NCBI GenBank assembly: GCA_038503035.1
Contig: JAVSML010000048.1
Location: 746,541 to 810,540 of the forward strand
Length of the DNA: 64,000 nucleotides
Reading direction: 5' to 3'
Source of the DNA: Crocodylus rhombifer
Taxonomy: Eukaryota; Chordata; Crocodylia; Crocodylidae
Part shown: one piece after another, positions 12,767-24,501 of the stretch
Position numbering within the stretch: the first letter of the stretch is position 1
Layout of the letters: each line of letters begins with the position of its first letter
Program-made: the position numbers and the translations under genes
Notes under the pieces: generated by a model
Seen by the model: the letters and a program-made list of their open reading frames with translations, nothing else
Told to the model about the DNA's origin: nothing
Database searches by the model: none

Positions 12767-12885
12767 ATATTTGGGCACTCCACTGCATTGTATCTATATA
12801 GACTCGTCGACTTCTGTGATTTATTTACGAGATTGGTGACATTGGCTTTGGTACGCTTTGTGTTGTTCTCGTTTGCTTGTTGGAG
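12767..12885 (+). other. Weak candidate exon encoding a hydrophobic stretch
   Basis: A pyrimidine-rich tract, cctttcctgtatttcag, precedes 12767, and GGAG|GTAAAG follows at 12885-12886. The 119 bases stay open in one frame, giving a leucine- and phenylalanine-rich peptide that includes TALYLYRLVDF and LVRFVLFSF. I do not recognise it. Polypyrimidine and T-rich DNA readily creates both signals and hydrophobic frames by chance, so confidence is low. Confidence 0.15.
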
Positions 12886-13207
12886 GTAAAGGCAGACCAT
12901 TTTTAAATGTTTTAAATGCCAGCCAGAATGATTATACTACTTCATTTAAACAGCCCTTTCCAAACAATTGCTAAATTATTCCCAACGCAGAATATATAGG
13001 ATATTCATTCAGACATGTCACCTCTAGCAATTTATAGCAAATTCCTTTCAAATAAAGCCATTCTGTCTTGAATATAAATTCAGACATGGCTGAACAGCTA
13101 GCACTTTACGAAGAAGCTAATATAGATAATACCCAAAGATTTTGAGTTGCGGGCTCAGTCTGAATAAATGTTTGTATTTCTGATTGCTGTTACGATGGCT
13201 GTCCTGC

Positions 13208-13246
13208 TCAGGAACTTTCCTCCTCCCTTTCCCCATGTGGGTGACT
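13208..13246 (+). repeat. 39-bp exact direct repeat, copy 2
   Basis: It is identical over 39 bases to 10345-10383, 2,863 bases upstream, in the same orientation. After the repeat the two sites diverge at once (atatt versus gtaat). Confidence 0.9.
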
Positions 13247-13818
13247 GTAATCAAGTGTCTTTTTCTTCAAAAGTGCCAGTCAGTTTTTATGCTATGATTT
13301 TCTGTGCTGTGAAACAGGGCCGGGTATACGGACTTGCTGGGAATAGAGACGGGCATCCAGCATACAACAGGCCCATCGTCATCTGGGAGAAATATGCACG
13401 GCAGGGTGTTAGGTACCCGATGCTTTTTGTTGGGAGGTGGGAATCTAACTCTCATCTTTGTGTCTTTGTGGCCCCACTCTTAGGCTCATTTATTGTTAAT
13501 AATACATTTTCCTAATTGTGAGATGACATATATGCATTTGATCTCCTTGATCAATACTGTCTGTGCAGTCTTGTATCTGCTTTCCTTGTCTTCTAACATA
13601 GGATTTGGCTGAATGGGACCCACTTTCTAGACCAAACTGACTAGCCCCACTTTCTTCTCTATCTCTCCCACCATCTGAAGTTGCCGTTGCAGTGTGGCCC
13701 TGGTTTTATGCAAACCCCAGATCTGTGAAAAGGAAGCTCATTCTTTCTTGTTTCTCCAATAGCTCTCTAATGAGCTGGAAGTTTTAGAACAGTACTTTTT
13801 TTTCTGGATCCCTCAGGC

Positions 13819-14144
13819 TAGGGATGCATATTACACAGAAACTGGTTTAAACCCGTAACGGATCAGATGTTCAGTGCACGTATAAACCATTTTCCGGGTC
13901 TGCTGCCGAGCGCACTGGGGACGCTCCACCTGCCCCAGCATCTCAGCATTCACGAGCTGCCTGCTACCTAGAGGTATGTAGAAAAACCATTTAAAGCTGT
14001 GTCTAAGTCCAAATCTTTCCAAATTGATTTGGAGGGTTCTGATATGATTCAGAAACATTAAAGAGTCTCCTGATTCGACTTGGATTCAAATCGGGCTGAA
14101 TCTCCACCAAATTGAATCGGAGACCGAAGCTTTGCACAGCCCTA
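13819..14144. mobile_element. Possible TA-flanked DNA transposon remnant
   Basis: The segment 13821-14142 is bounded by TA on both sides. Its start, gggatgcata, is weakly inverted relative to its end (reverse complement gggctgtgca, 6 of 10 matching). The right half contains repeated gattcgac, gattcaaatcggg and gaatcggagaccg words, suggesting internal inverted or tandem structure. A TA duplication would suit Tc1/mariner, but the termini are too weak for a firm class. No transposase frame is present. Confidence 0.35.
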
Positions 14145-14561
14145 GTATATAGTTAGAGGCATCTGTGGGCTCTTGTACGTTTCTTATTGTCGGTGAAGCT
14201 ATGGAAGTTGCACCCCATGCTGAAAATGCAGGAACTCAGCGAGTGAAGTATCGGATTCCTGTATCTTAAAGAGCTTCAGCTAAGAGCTGTTTTAAAATGC
14301 TGCAGCTGCTAACAAGGAAAATGAGAAGGAAAAAACCAAAGTGACTAAAAATGTTAGCTCTTAGAAGTCGGACGCTTATTTCGGCAACTCCCGGTCCGGA
14401 TGGCAGGTGTTTGTCATGATATGGACATGTTTTAATCTGGTAATTCTACTCATGGTCATGATTACTTTTTATCTGGCTTTTATTATCCCTTGAATATTGT
14501 TTTTAAAGCAAGCAGAGAAGTTTATAACCTCCCAACTATTGTCTTTTTTATAGGATTACCT
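14145..14561. other. Non-coding stretch, no gene seen
   Basis: AT-rich sequence between the TA-flanked candidate and the minisatellite. There are no frames of note and no recognisable repeat. Confidence 0.6.
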
Positions 14562-14648
14562 CTTTTACCATCCTTTATCCTACCATTTCCTTTTACCGTC
14601 CTTTATCCTACAACTACGTCTTTTACCATCCTTTATCTTACAATTTGG
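14562..14648 (+). repeat. Three-unit minisatellite, about 29 bp per unit
   Basis: Units start cttttaccatccttta at 14562, cttttaccgtccttta at 14590 and cttttaccatccttta at 14620. Unit lengths are 28, 30 and about 29 bases. Each ends in a less conserved tail. The short array is consistent with local replication slippage. Confidence 0.88.
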
Positions 14649-14992
14649 AAAGTGCCTTTCTCTTGAGTAGGAGTTGATCAGAATTTCCGAGGAGAACTGA
14701 TTGTATTAGAGGTCCTGCTAAGGGCTTTGCTTCTGTGAACTGGTTGATTCAAAACACTCCCTCAGCTTGGGACAAAGATTCAGGTATAGTCTGGCTGAGG
14801 AGTCACGCAGGTTACTTGTGCACACACACCAGCTTTGACGGACATTTCGAGCACAATTGAGCCTTCAATGATGTAACCAACCGGTGGGGAACTATTTGGG
14901 TTTCCCTCTAACAGCAATTAGCCAAACGCTTATTCCTTGGTGGGGGTGTATGTGCACGAGATGAGACGAGGGCTTGACTATGCTTTCTGCTT

Positions 14993-15165
14993 GGGGGAGG
15001 TGGTGTGGTCCAGTGGACAGGGCACTGGCCTGGGGGTGTGAAGATGTGGGGTCTGGTTCCAGCTCTGCCGTTTGACTTGCCCTTGGACTAGTGAGTTACC
15101 TTGGTGGAAATGCGGGTGATGGTAATAAAGCCTCTATGAGAGTGCTAAGTTGTGAGCTTTCCCAC
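14993..15165 (+). repeat. MIR-like tRNA-derived SINE, plus strand
   Basis: TGGTCCAGTGG near 15006-15016 fits a pol III A box. GGTTCCAGCTC near 15054 fits a B box, the best preserved of the three copies. It is followed by gacttgcccttggac and agttacctt, then a taataaagcc-type tail, in MIR order. No protein is encoded. Confidence 0.75.
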
Positions 15166-15289
15166 TGTCGAATGCCTGGGTGAAAATCCTGACTTCATAT
15201 TACAATTGGAAATGTAGGTCTTCAGTTCAACACTTTGGTCAAGTGAGTTTGGAGCTTACCGCAGGTGCAGAGCTATCTTCCCCTGGCTG

Positions 15290-15400
15290 CGAGTAGCAGC
15301 CCTTGGGGTTTTGAGGAAGTGAGTTCTTGCTCACAAAAGCTTATGTGTCTGATTCAGCTAGTCTGTAAAGGACATCCCTATCCTGCCTCCTGCCTTTCGG
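15290..15400 (+). repeat. Unclassified old interspersed repeat fragment
   Basis: It carries gaagtgagttcttgctcac followed by aaaagcttatg and ctagtctgtaaagg. I recognise this order from a repeat widespread in reptile and other vertebrate genomes (gaagtgag...cacgaaagcttatg...ttagtct), but I cannot name the family. It is short and diverged. Confidence 0.5.
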
Positions 15401-15577
15401 TTTGTTTTATTGTGGAGCAAAATGCATTCCAACCAAGCTTTGCAATAGGCAAATGTTTAAAAATACAAAGTGGGATTTGGTAGAAGAAATAAAACAATCC
15501 ATTAAACAATGTTGAAGGCAGCAAGCAGTGGGGTAAAGTAATGATAAAAAGTGGAAATTTGGCACAGAATAAAACCG

Positions 15578-15668
15578 GGTCTAGCAGCAGGCTGAATTTG
15601 AACTTCGGAGAGCCTTTGCCTTTCTGGGAGGGACTGCAAACTCCTTTCCTGCTAAAACTATGTAGATT
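15578..15668 (+). repeat. Dispersed repeat pair, copy 1
   Basis: This 91-base block shares ggtctagcagca, ctttctgggagggactgc, aaactccttt and aaaactatgta with 19799-19879, in the same order and orientation. It has an extra segment of about 11 bases (cggagagcctttgc region) that the second copy lacks. Upstream sequence (taatgata..aagt) may also be related. Family unknown. Confidence 0.85.
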
Positions 15669-18600
15669 TATGTTTAAATCCTATAATAGAGCCCTTTCTC
15701 CCCCTCCTTCCTAAAATCCTCTAGTTAGCTTGTGAATTCTTGTTTTGTTGTGTATCAGTAAGGTATATAACATGCTTCTAAAAATTACTGATTATATGTG
15801 CATTATATACAGGTTCATTTTCCTAGGCTCTTCCAGCTAGTCTGCAAGTGATTCTAACTCATCGAAGAGCCTGTTCCCATTACAATTGATGTTATCTTGG
15901 CCGAAGCTGACCGTCTGGGGATTATTTAGGTAGTGACCAAATGTTAGTGTAGGTGCATGACCAAATTCCTCACTTGCATTTCCATAGAAGCAATTGAAAT
16001 TCTCACAGTTTGTTTCTTTGCTTTGGGGACCAGCAATCAAGGGTTAGTCACTAGGTTAAGTAAAGTGTCTTGTAAAAGCGGGTTGTCTTTATGGCATCAT
16101 TTGAACTTTAGAAATATATTTTCCTTTTGGGCTAAAAGAATTTGCAAAAACTGGCAGTAAAAGCCCCAAAGGAAAACAGACTTCCACTGTGAATTACTCC
16201 CACCGGGGCTCCCAGATATGTAATGTCTGACCTAGCGTGGCCTACTTTTTCAGTTTAAATACAACCGGATATCAACTTGACTGCAATCAGTAGTAACATT
16301 ATCAGGCCCATGGATTAGTGCTTCCTTGCCCTTTTGAAGCCGTAGAAAGTGGAACTATTTTATACATGCACAGAAAAGGCATTCTCTTGTAAAACAGGGC
16401 AGGAGTCGAGAAGTCTTCACAAGGATGAAAGGTCAAAATCTGGCGTTCAGAGGAAGGACACTGGAGTAGGTGTCATACAGACATTTTTAAGAAGTCTCCG
16501 CCACTTCAAAGCACAGACAACTGGGTGTTCAGGCCACCAGGTCGCTTCCTGGAGGAGACTTCATATTTGCCAGAAAGTGTTTAGAGAAGTCCAGAATTAA
16601 AGTTTAACGGCAGAGTAGATTCATTTTAATGCACTGCATTGCTGTTTCTAAATATATCGGGAAGAGAAATATTGGGCTTTTTTTAATAATCCCCAATAGT
16701 GCCTTGCAAGTCCATGAGAGAGAATGTAGCATTCTGTCTCCTGTCACGTGTACCCCATTACAGCTTACCCTTAAATGTGTAAAGCAATTTTTTTTCTCTC
16801 TTAGGTCATAACATTGTCCATTTATGTTTCAACTAGGTGATAACGGTCTAGTTGGTGGGCAGGGCTTTCCATTGTGTCCTTGTGTCATGCCATTGCATAC
16901 TATAGAAGTCTTGGGTGTATAAAGATGATCCTGCCCATTCAGTGGCCAGCTTGGGTCTGTATTGTGTGCCAGGGCTGAATCCTGCATTGAGGTCTGTGCC
17001 TGATGCATTGCCCCAGCAGCACAATGCAGCAGGCAGGCAAACCTGGGGGGATGAAGGGGTGAGAAAATGTTTGCTCTCTAATCCTTTCTGGTGTTGAAGT
17101 GTGTGTGCTGGAGTTCCCTGTTTGGGAAGGGGCCATTGTGTGACCCTTTCCAGCCCCTCCAAGAGAGGTTGTACGTGCTGCTGGCATTGGGGCTTCACGG
17201 ACGGCAAAGCATTACGAAGATCTGAATGATGTCTGGGGACAAGGGCACGTGGAAAGGAAAGGTGTGAGCACAGTCGTGCACCCAGGGCTGAGCCAAGTCA
17301 CTGCTCGTGAAAATACACCTTTCACTGTTTTATTACTCACTCAAGCTCAAACAGCAGCAGCCACTGATCTGTAAACAAGACCAAACCGTTTCTCACCAGA
17401 AATACTCGTGGGTGTTGGGAGTAGCAAAACTGAGCCTGCTATTCAGGAGACTGAGTGAGGGCAGCTATTATTTATGGCTCTGCAGACAAGAGGGCTGCTT
17501 GTTGAGGATGCTTATTTTAGACTAACGTTTCCGTGGACGTGAATTGCCTTTGTCCTTTCTGTGCCCACGTAGATGCTTACCAGTGCTGTCGTGTCAATAG
17601 CTGGGATTCCACGGCGTGCTGCTTGCAAGCATGAGCCGTGCTGGGGAAGTGCATAAGCTTCTCCTATACCAGCATAGGTCAGTATTAACCTTCCTGCTGT
17701 GGCTTGTGGCCTGCCTGTCAAACTGCTGAAAATTGCTGGAAATCATCCTTCTTCTGAAATCTTGATAACCTCGAAAATCCCTGGATCTCTGCTTGCTGCC
17801 ACACTCTGGCCACAAGAAGTCCTTCTGGAAGTCCATTTCGAGCAGCATGTGTTGGGTGTGCTGGCTGTTTGTTCCCTTATGGGATGATGTTTTTTCTTTG
17901 TTGCTCCGTCTTAGGATACAACAGTCTGTTTTAGTGGGTCTTAGCCTGCAAGCAGATGTGGGGACAATCACCTTTTAGCCCCCAAATAGTCTGCAGGGAG
18001 GTAGTCCTACCAGCAGCATGTTGGACCTTCAGCAAAAGGCCCTCTGGATGGGGCAAACCAAGTTCACTCACCTAGTCATGCTTCTGGTTCAAAGATAAGT
18101 CCATGGTCCTGCAGTGCTCTCCCTCCAAAGTGCTCCTGTGGCTGGAGCTTTACTCAGCCACACAGAACAGCAGCGAAGGAAGACATGGTGGAGGGGGAAG
18201 GGTAAATGCTTTCTGCTCGGAGTGCACTGATTAGGGCCTAGGCAGTAGCCTTGTCTTGAGAAGGGGTTGCCTTTGCTGCCGCCTCCTTTGATAGGAGTAG
18301 AGGCACCCAGGTATAAAGCAGCTGGGTCTGGTTAAGATGCTGCAACTTCTCTGATCTTGTCCCTGCTATTGATACAGCATTTGCAGGCTGTCTTGCCTAT
18401 GCGTATTTGTGCATCTGGGGAACAGCACAGACCGTGCCCTGCCAAGACAGCAGCTGTAGGTGGTGGATTTGTGTCTCTCCCTCCTCAGCCCGAGTCTCAG
18501 ATGTGTTACCAATTGTACGGTGCTCTGCTGCAGATGATGCTGATCTATGGTGTGGTTAATTTAGAGGTCCTATAAGCATGTCTTTGTACGTATAAGTAAA

Positions 18601-19798
18601 TTCTCCTTTGGCCTCTGCATTTGCCATGGTTGCAACACCCAAACCTGAAGCAATAGGTGTTGTATAAACGTAGGTGAAGAAGGGGTTTAGTCTGCCCGAC
18701 AGTGGCCTTCTGACCGAGGAAAGCGAGCCGTTTCCCTCCTTTTGGCCAACAGCAGTTTTTTGCCCCACTGTGCTGGAATAAATCCAACCTCGTGGCTCAC
18801 AGGGACTGCTGTACTCTCCAGGTCTTTTTTACGATTGGAAAACTGGTTCCATGTGTGACCAAGAGTTGGTTCAGTGCCCTGTGCTCGGGGAAGGACTCCT
18901 GCCACTTACTGCTGCCTTGAAGCTGAAACTTAATTATACCATGTTTGTTTTAGGATTTCCCCAAATCGTTCTTCATCCCAGTTGTACATAACTGTGCTAT
19001 TTCTTGTTTCTATTTTTAACAAACAAGTCTGCCCATAATCTCCATCTTATTTTAATCGATTAAGGATGTCTGCCCTTGACTTCCTTTAAGATTTGATTGT
19101 TATGAACCAAACCTAAAATATACCAGCCAGCTATGTTGCGTTTTTGTTTTTGTTTTTGTTTTTTGTTTTTTTCATTTCCATTTCTATTTTTCCACTATTT
19201 ACATTTCGGTGCCTTTTTGACAAGTCATGTAGGTGAGAAGCTAAGTCCAGTTTTCTTTTCTGTATTTGCTAAGCATTTGAAAGGATGCCTTGGGCCTTCT
19301 GTCCCATCTTGAACCTGCCATTTTCAATTGTATTGATGTGGCAGAAATTGCAGCCAATTGTATGGTAAATTAGGCTCCTGTGATGATTCACATAAGCCGC
19401 CAGCCTTCTATGTGGCGTGTGAACGACAGACTTGTAATCAACAATAATTAGGTATTTTTATTGGCCTTTATGTTGACTCATGTCCCGGGGAATCTTGAGC
19501 ATCCAGCAAGAGAGAGGCTAATATTGAGGAAAGCATTGCTGTGCTTTGGTTTGTAAAAGTATAAAGCCTGGAAGTCCAGCTGTTGTATGCAGCCCCACCA
19601 ATAGCCATTAGATCGAGTGTTGTTACCCTTAGTCATAACTCCCTCCAGAATAATTTCCATGGGCCTGAGTAACAACTTCAGGATGTGGTTCAGCGGCGGA
19701 ACCCCATACACGTCATGTCAGACTGGAAGGCCACCAGTGGAGATGTTTGAGCTATGATGGGGTTTTTTAATTCTCTTAATGATATCAAGTAAGGAAGT
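15669..19798. other. Long non-coding stretch, no gene seen
   Basis: About 4 kb with no recognisable gene or repeat family. Overlapping frames on both strands at 16.85-17.2, 17.5-18.0 and 18.5-18.9 kb show no motif. A (GTTTTT)n-like simple repeat lies at about 19140-19172. Confidence 0.65.
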
Positions 19799-19879
19799 GG
19801 TCTAGCAGCACGCTGACTTTGAACTTCACCTTTCTGGGAGGGACTGCAAACTCCTTTTCCTGATAAAACTATGTAAATT
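19799..19879 (+). repeat. Dispersed repeat pair, copy 2
   Basis: The partner of 15578-15668, about 4.2 kb downstream and in the same orientation, 81 bases long. It matches closely apart from one indel and a few substitutions. It could be two insertions of an unrecognised short element, or a segmental duplicate. Confidence 0.85.
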
Positions 19880-22443
19880 GTTATCCTCCCCAGTCGCTTT
19901 GCTGCATCGGGTTGCTCTCAGGGTTTGGAGGATGGCTGGAGGGAAATTTCCTATGAAAAGTAACGGGCCAGCCCCACTTGAAAAGTTCTGTGCAGGGCTA
20001 TAGAAATGGGATACTTGTGTATAGTATTAAGTCTTTCCCAGCCTCCTGCACCTGGTCTTATCCAGAGAAAACAGATTGGATTAGGTGAAGTACTGGTTTC
20101 CTGAGGCACTTTGACATAGTCTGGATAGGGTCAGGGAAAGAGGTTAACTGGGGGGAAAAAAGAGTACGAGTCCTAGCGCAGTTAAGAAGTCCTGTTCTAA
20201 CTCACGCGTGCAACGTTGTAGGCCAGTGTTGGGATGCTTATCCTTCTAGCATCGGTAGATTTGTCTTTCTAGAAACGTGTGGTGATTTGTGGGGGTGGAT
20301 GAGTAGCTGAAACTTTTTGTCCCAAAAAACAAACAACAAAGAAATACAAAACAGTGTCTCTTCTGGGTTAACCTTCTCCCCCTTCCGTCTTTTGACACAT
20401 CCCCTATGGACATTGTTCCTCTAAGTACAAGGAGTCATTTTATGCAACTCGTATGTAACTTAATGGGATGTGGAGATTGTTAGTTAGTCCCAAATCACTC
20501 ACCCGGGACTTGCTGGGATGCAAAATCATTTCTGGCATTTCAACTGATCTTCATTTTGTTCATGACTTTTTCTCCACTCTTATCACGCATAGAAGTGTAA
20601 GTGGCAAAACTCAGAATGAGAACGTGGGTCCTGTTCCTTACGTTGCCGTCGTGTTGCTCTTCTGCTTCCTTTTTGCATGCCGTCCTGGTGGCCATGCCTA
20701 GGAGCTGGACTTTCATTGAAGCCCAAGAGGTATGTTCAGATGATTTCTTCTGGGCACCAGATCTGCCCTTGGTAACAGTGTGGGTGCCAGATTAACCATG
20801 TATTGTGACCACCCACCCAGCATCTAGTCAGGCTGGCCATTTGGTCACAAGCCATTTCTAACGAGAAACAGGTGTAGGAACTCCAAGAATTCTTAGTAAG
20901 AAACTTAGATTATGCTGAGTCGGGAAAAGGTCCAGTGTGGCTTGTGTCCATCCTTAGCTTTTGATGCTAATTGAATTCACTTGCATGCATAAGCAAAGTT
21001 GGGGGTAGGATGGTCTCTCCTTAGTTAACTAAGCTACGGGCAGGTCTCCTTGGGAAAACTACAGTTGCTCCAAGAAAGAAAAAGTTGTGACCATGTGATG
21101 GAGTCCAAAAGCAAAGTAAACTTGCTGTGTTTTACCAGCAAGTAATTTTACCAACCAAGTAAACTTGCTGGGCCATTTTGCCAACCTAGGCTAGCTTCGT
21201 CCCAGGACAGCTGTCCATCTGCATGCTGTTAGCTCCAGGGCTTTGCCTCAGGGTTCCCTATCCTGGGACCACTCCGTTCACAGAGCCGCAGCCTCAGACT
21301 CTGTCCTCCAGCAGTATTGCAGGCGGGCTATTCAATTTAGCCTCTGAAAGGAGGTTTCCCCTGCAGTAGCGTGGCTTACCACCCGTTCTGTTCTGGTCCA
21401 CAATCTGGCAGTGCTACATGTCCTGGAGAGCTTGATGATTTATGCTCTTACACGCTAGCAGAGTGACGGTGTATGAAAGCCAGCTTCAGAGGGTGGGGTG
21501 ACAGCACTGCGGGAGCTAGTGGAAGCCAGCTGTTACTTCTGGCGACTCGGAGGACGAGTCAAGTCTGCTACACGCAGGACTGTGCTTTGTTCTAGCAAAG
21601 TTGCTTGTCGGCAAAGCTTGCCTGTAGCAGCAGGTTTCCAGGAAGCAGTCCCACATTCAACGGGATATTCCAGGTATTGCTGCTCAGAGCCAGGTTGTGG
21701 CTGGTTCTGCAGGGGAACTAGCAGGCAGAGGACACGAGTTGTATTTCCTCCCTGGGCCCTTTTATTCTGCCGTGTAAGGACTGGACTACACAAAGCCAGC
21801 GTTCACAGTGGTCCTGATCACCCGAGGCAGAGAAGGGAGGATTTGGTGTGGCACCCACCCCATCAGTACCATGTATTATGCCATCAGGGTGCATATTAGA
21901 GTAACGCTCACACCTCCCACCACTTCTGGCACATCCGTGGGTGTAGGTGTTGCTGTGAAATAATAGTCTGCGTTAGCATGGAGACGTTTTATTTCACCCA
22001 GTAATCCAGGGTTGTGCCAATTCAGTGGAGAATTTCTTTGTTTAAACTAAACTCCTCTGAAGTGACTACTTTCAGGCATTTTTATTTTCCGGGCAGTTTA
22101 TATTTTGGGAGAGAAATATTAAATGGCAGTCTGAGTTTTCTCTTGCATGGATATACCGGCAAAGCAAATAACTTTCCCTCTCCTCATCTCTTTGTGTACT
22201 GTGAGGTTCAGAGCCTGGTGAGTTGAGTGGGAGAGTTTCTAAAATGCCTACAAAGCATGCGCGTAGGAGAGCCAGATTCAGTGCGGTTGCTCAAGGATCG
22301 GTCCGGATCAGCTCTGCTCATCTAAACACAGTCATCCTAGATCCAACCTAATAAAACTGACAACACCTTTTCTACCAAAGTAGCTCTATGACCTTTTGAT
22401 TCAAAGGATTCATTCTCTTTGAACATATGGTCAGAACAAAATC
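19880..22443. other. Non-coding stretch with a small tandem duplication
   Basis: No gene recognised. The 133-codon frame at 21498-21899 is overlapped by an 86-codon frame on the other strand and has no domain. A partial tandem duplication beginning aagtaaacttgctg occurs at 21114-21156 and 21157-21186. Confidence 0.6.
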
Positions 22444-22734
22444 TAATAATTCTCAACCAGGGTACCACAGCACCGGGGATGCCTTGATCCTTTCCAGCGG
22501 GGAGCAGGGTGTCCCACAATGTTAGGTGTGCAAACATGATTCACAAGCTAACCCCAGAGATTTCAAACAGGAATCCATAGTGTCAAAAACCTCCTGCCCT
22601 GTTATGATTTTTCTGAGTTCCTTGTAATAGAAGAATTGCTCAGTTATTTTTCTTCACTCAAAAAACGAGGGGAAACTTGAATGCTGGCATTTCCCAAAGG
22701 GTGCCTTGAGTCTGAAAAAGGTGGAGAACCACTG
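22444..22734. mobile_element. hAT-type non-autonomous element, same family as 34.8 kb
   Basis: The left end has ttctcaaccagggta. The right end, as reverse complement, reads CAGTGGTTCTCCACCTTTTT, the well-known hAT-Charlie-type terminal motif. Internal words (gttaggtgtgcaaac, atgattc, gaattgctc, gctggcattt) match 34847-35111 in order. The left terminal trinucleotide has decayed (taa for cag), and no clean 8-bp duplication is visible. There is no coding capacity. Confidence 0.8.
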
Positions 22735-22786
22735 TCATATCCCCAGACAAATATAAAGACTGGCTTCTTCATGGTGAGAACCAGTA

Positions 22787-23212
22787 GACCAGAACATAGT
22801 TTCTTAGCCTGTGGTACGTGTACCGCAGGGGGTACATGGATACCCCAACACACTCTTCCTCTCAAACTCTCTTCCTCTCAAAACTATGGCAAAAAATTTG
22901 GTGCAATTTAAAAAATTAAATTCCCCAGTACTAACTTGGTTCAGCCCTCCTAGCTTTGGCCAGTGTCACCTCTAGCACAGGTACATACCTGAGTTGTGCA
23001 CCCCTGGAGGAAAAGGTGGCAACCTACCCACACTAGATCAGACATCTGTCATATCACGGCCTTGTATACACAGCCCTTCTTCCAACATATGGTGCACACT
23101 AGTCTGTAGATACAAAAATCCCCTGGAAAATTGAGTGTTGGGGTACTTGTTAACATTTTCATAAGTTAGGGGGTACTTGCTATTTAAAAGGTTGAGCAAC
23201 ACTGGACTAGAA
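22787..23212. mobile_element. hAT-type element with near-perfect 8-bp duplication
   Basis: The element proper spans 22795-23204 (410 bp). Its right end, as reverse complement, reads CAGTGTTGCTCAACCTTTTA and continues to aagtaccccc. The left end has the matching cttagcctgtggtac and gcagggggtac. Flanking octamers are gaccagaa (22787-22794) and gactagaa (23205-23212), 7 of 8 identical. It lies only 60 bases from the previous hAT element but belongs to a different family. There is no transposase frame. Confidence 0.85.
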
Positions 23213-24501
23213 GACGGTTGATTCAGGAGAAAGGTAGAAGTTCCTCTTTCTTAGTTGGCCAGTCCCTGATCTCACTGGCCATGCCACGGACACTTCCCCC
23301 CATACGTATGTAGGGAGTAGCACTTTTACCCACTCCGAAAAAGAAAATCTGCTTCACCCATTTGCCTCTTTGCTCCTTACGTTACAGCTGTTATTTCTGA
23401 CCCCGCCCGCTGGGAGATCCTTCTGGGTGGGTTTGTGAGGCCCCTCGGATGCGTAGCGTACTTCCCAACCACGGGATGTGCCTCAGTGGCTGAACAGAAG
23501 ATCACAGAGATCTTTACAAAAGTGATGTTGAGCTGATGAGGATTGTCCTTGTTCATAGAATCGTGGATGTTATCATGTATGTTTTATCAGGAACGTGGTA
23601 GGTTCAGGCTGTTGAGTTGGTTGATATCTTTTCCACTTTTCAGCCTGTTTGCCAGGCATTCACGTGTTGGTGGGGGTAGCCTGATTCATTCAGGTGCTCG
23701 CAATTGTTTATGACCTCGGTGTTGGCAGCTGTGCAACCCCTATGGAGACTCTAGCATCTGGTGTGCATTCGCTGATGGCAAAGAATGACAATTCCCGAAT
23801 GAACACTTGGCTGGTGCATAGATGGTGGCAGACCAAAGGGAAAAACAGCACATTTTTAAATAAGAGTGCCCTCCCTCCCCTGCTTCTGATCTGTGAAGGA
23901 CAGTGTCGCTTGAAGACAATTTACAAATAGTCACTTTTGCCTCAGGGGTGTAGTCTGCTCTCAATATTCAGTTTGGCTCGTAAACGGGATGCATCCTAAC
24001 CTAATTAAATGCACCAAGTATTTTTACAGCATGCTGAAGAAAATAAATTCAGTGCTTTCTTCATGTTGCAAATGGTTGCATTTCAATGGAAAGCAGTGGA
24101 GTAACTTCTTCCCCTGGCATCGGGTGTCTGCAGTTCAAACTCAGATGCCTACGAGGCGGTAGGATAGCCTGGCAGGAGAATGAAAAATAGGGTGGAAGTT
24201 TTGGTGAGGTTTATAAATGTTCTGGTTAATGCTCAGGGGGTCCGACGTCTTTAAATCTCTTTCCCATCCTGGCATAAAGTCTCTGCCTCCTGGCATTGTT
24301 GTGCTCTTTTCCCTAGGGATGAAGTGCAGTTTGAGGGGATCAGCACACTACTTCATTTTCCTTTCTTCTCTTCATTTTGCAGCATATAAAAATAATGCTG
24401 TGGGTAAGCTGAAATTACTCATGCTCCTTTTCATGTTAAGGCCGAGACCCTCAGCTGGTCTGAATCAGGGAAGCGCCATTGACTTGTGTTAGGAATCCAA
24501 G
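23213..24501. other. Non-coding stretch, no gene seen
   Basis: Unique-looking sequence between hAT-type elements. Short frames at 23.7-23.96 and 24.2-24.5 kb show no motif. Confidence 0.65.

Larger units (their letters stand above)
9991..13820. other. Non-coding stretch with simple repeats and a weak candidate exon
   Basis: It contains a 25-base T run at 10467-10491, the first copy of a 39-bp exact direct repeat (10345-10383), and a second copy at 13208-13246. Frames at 11176-11589 (137 codons) and 11971-12471 (166 codons) are the longest non-LINE frames in the window. Their composition is not protein-like and I see no domain. AT-rich sequence from about 12490 to 13160 has the texture of conserved non-coding DNA, but this cannot be tested here. 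Confidence 0.55.
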
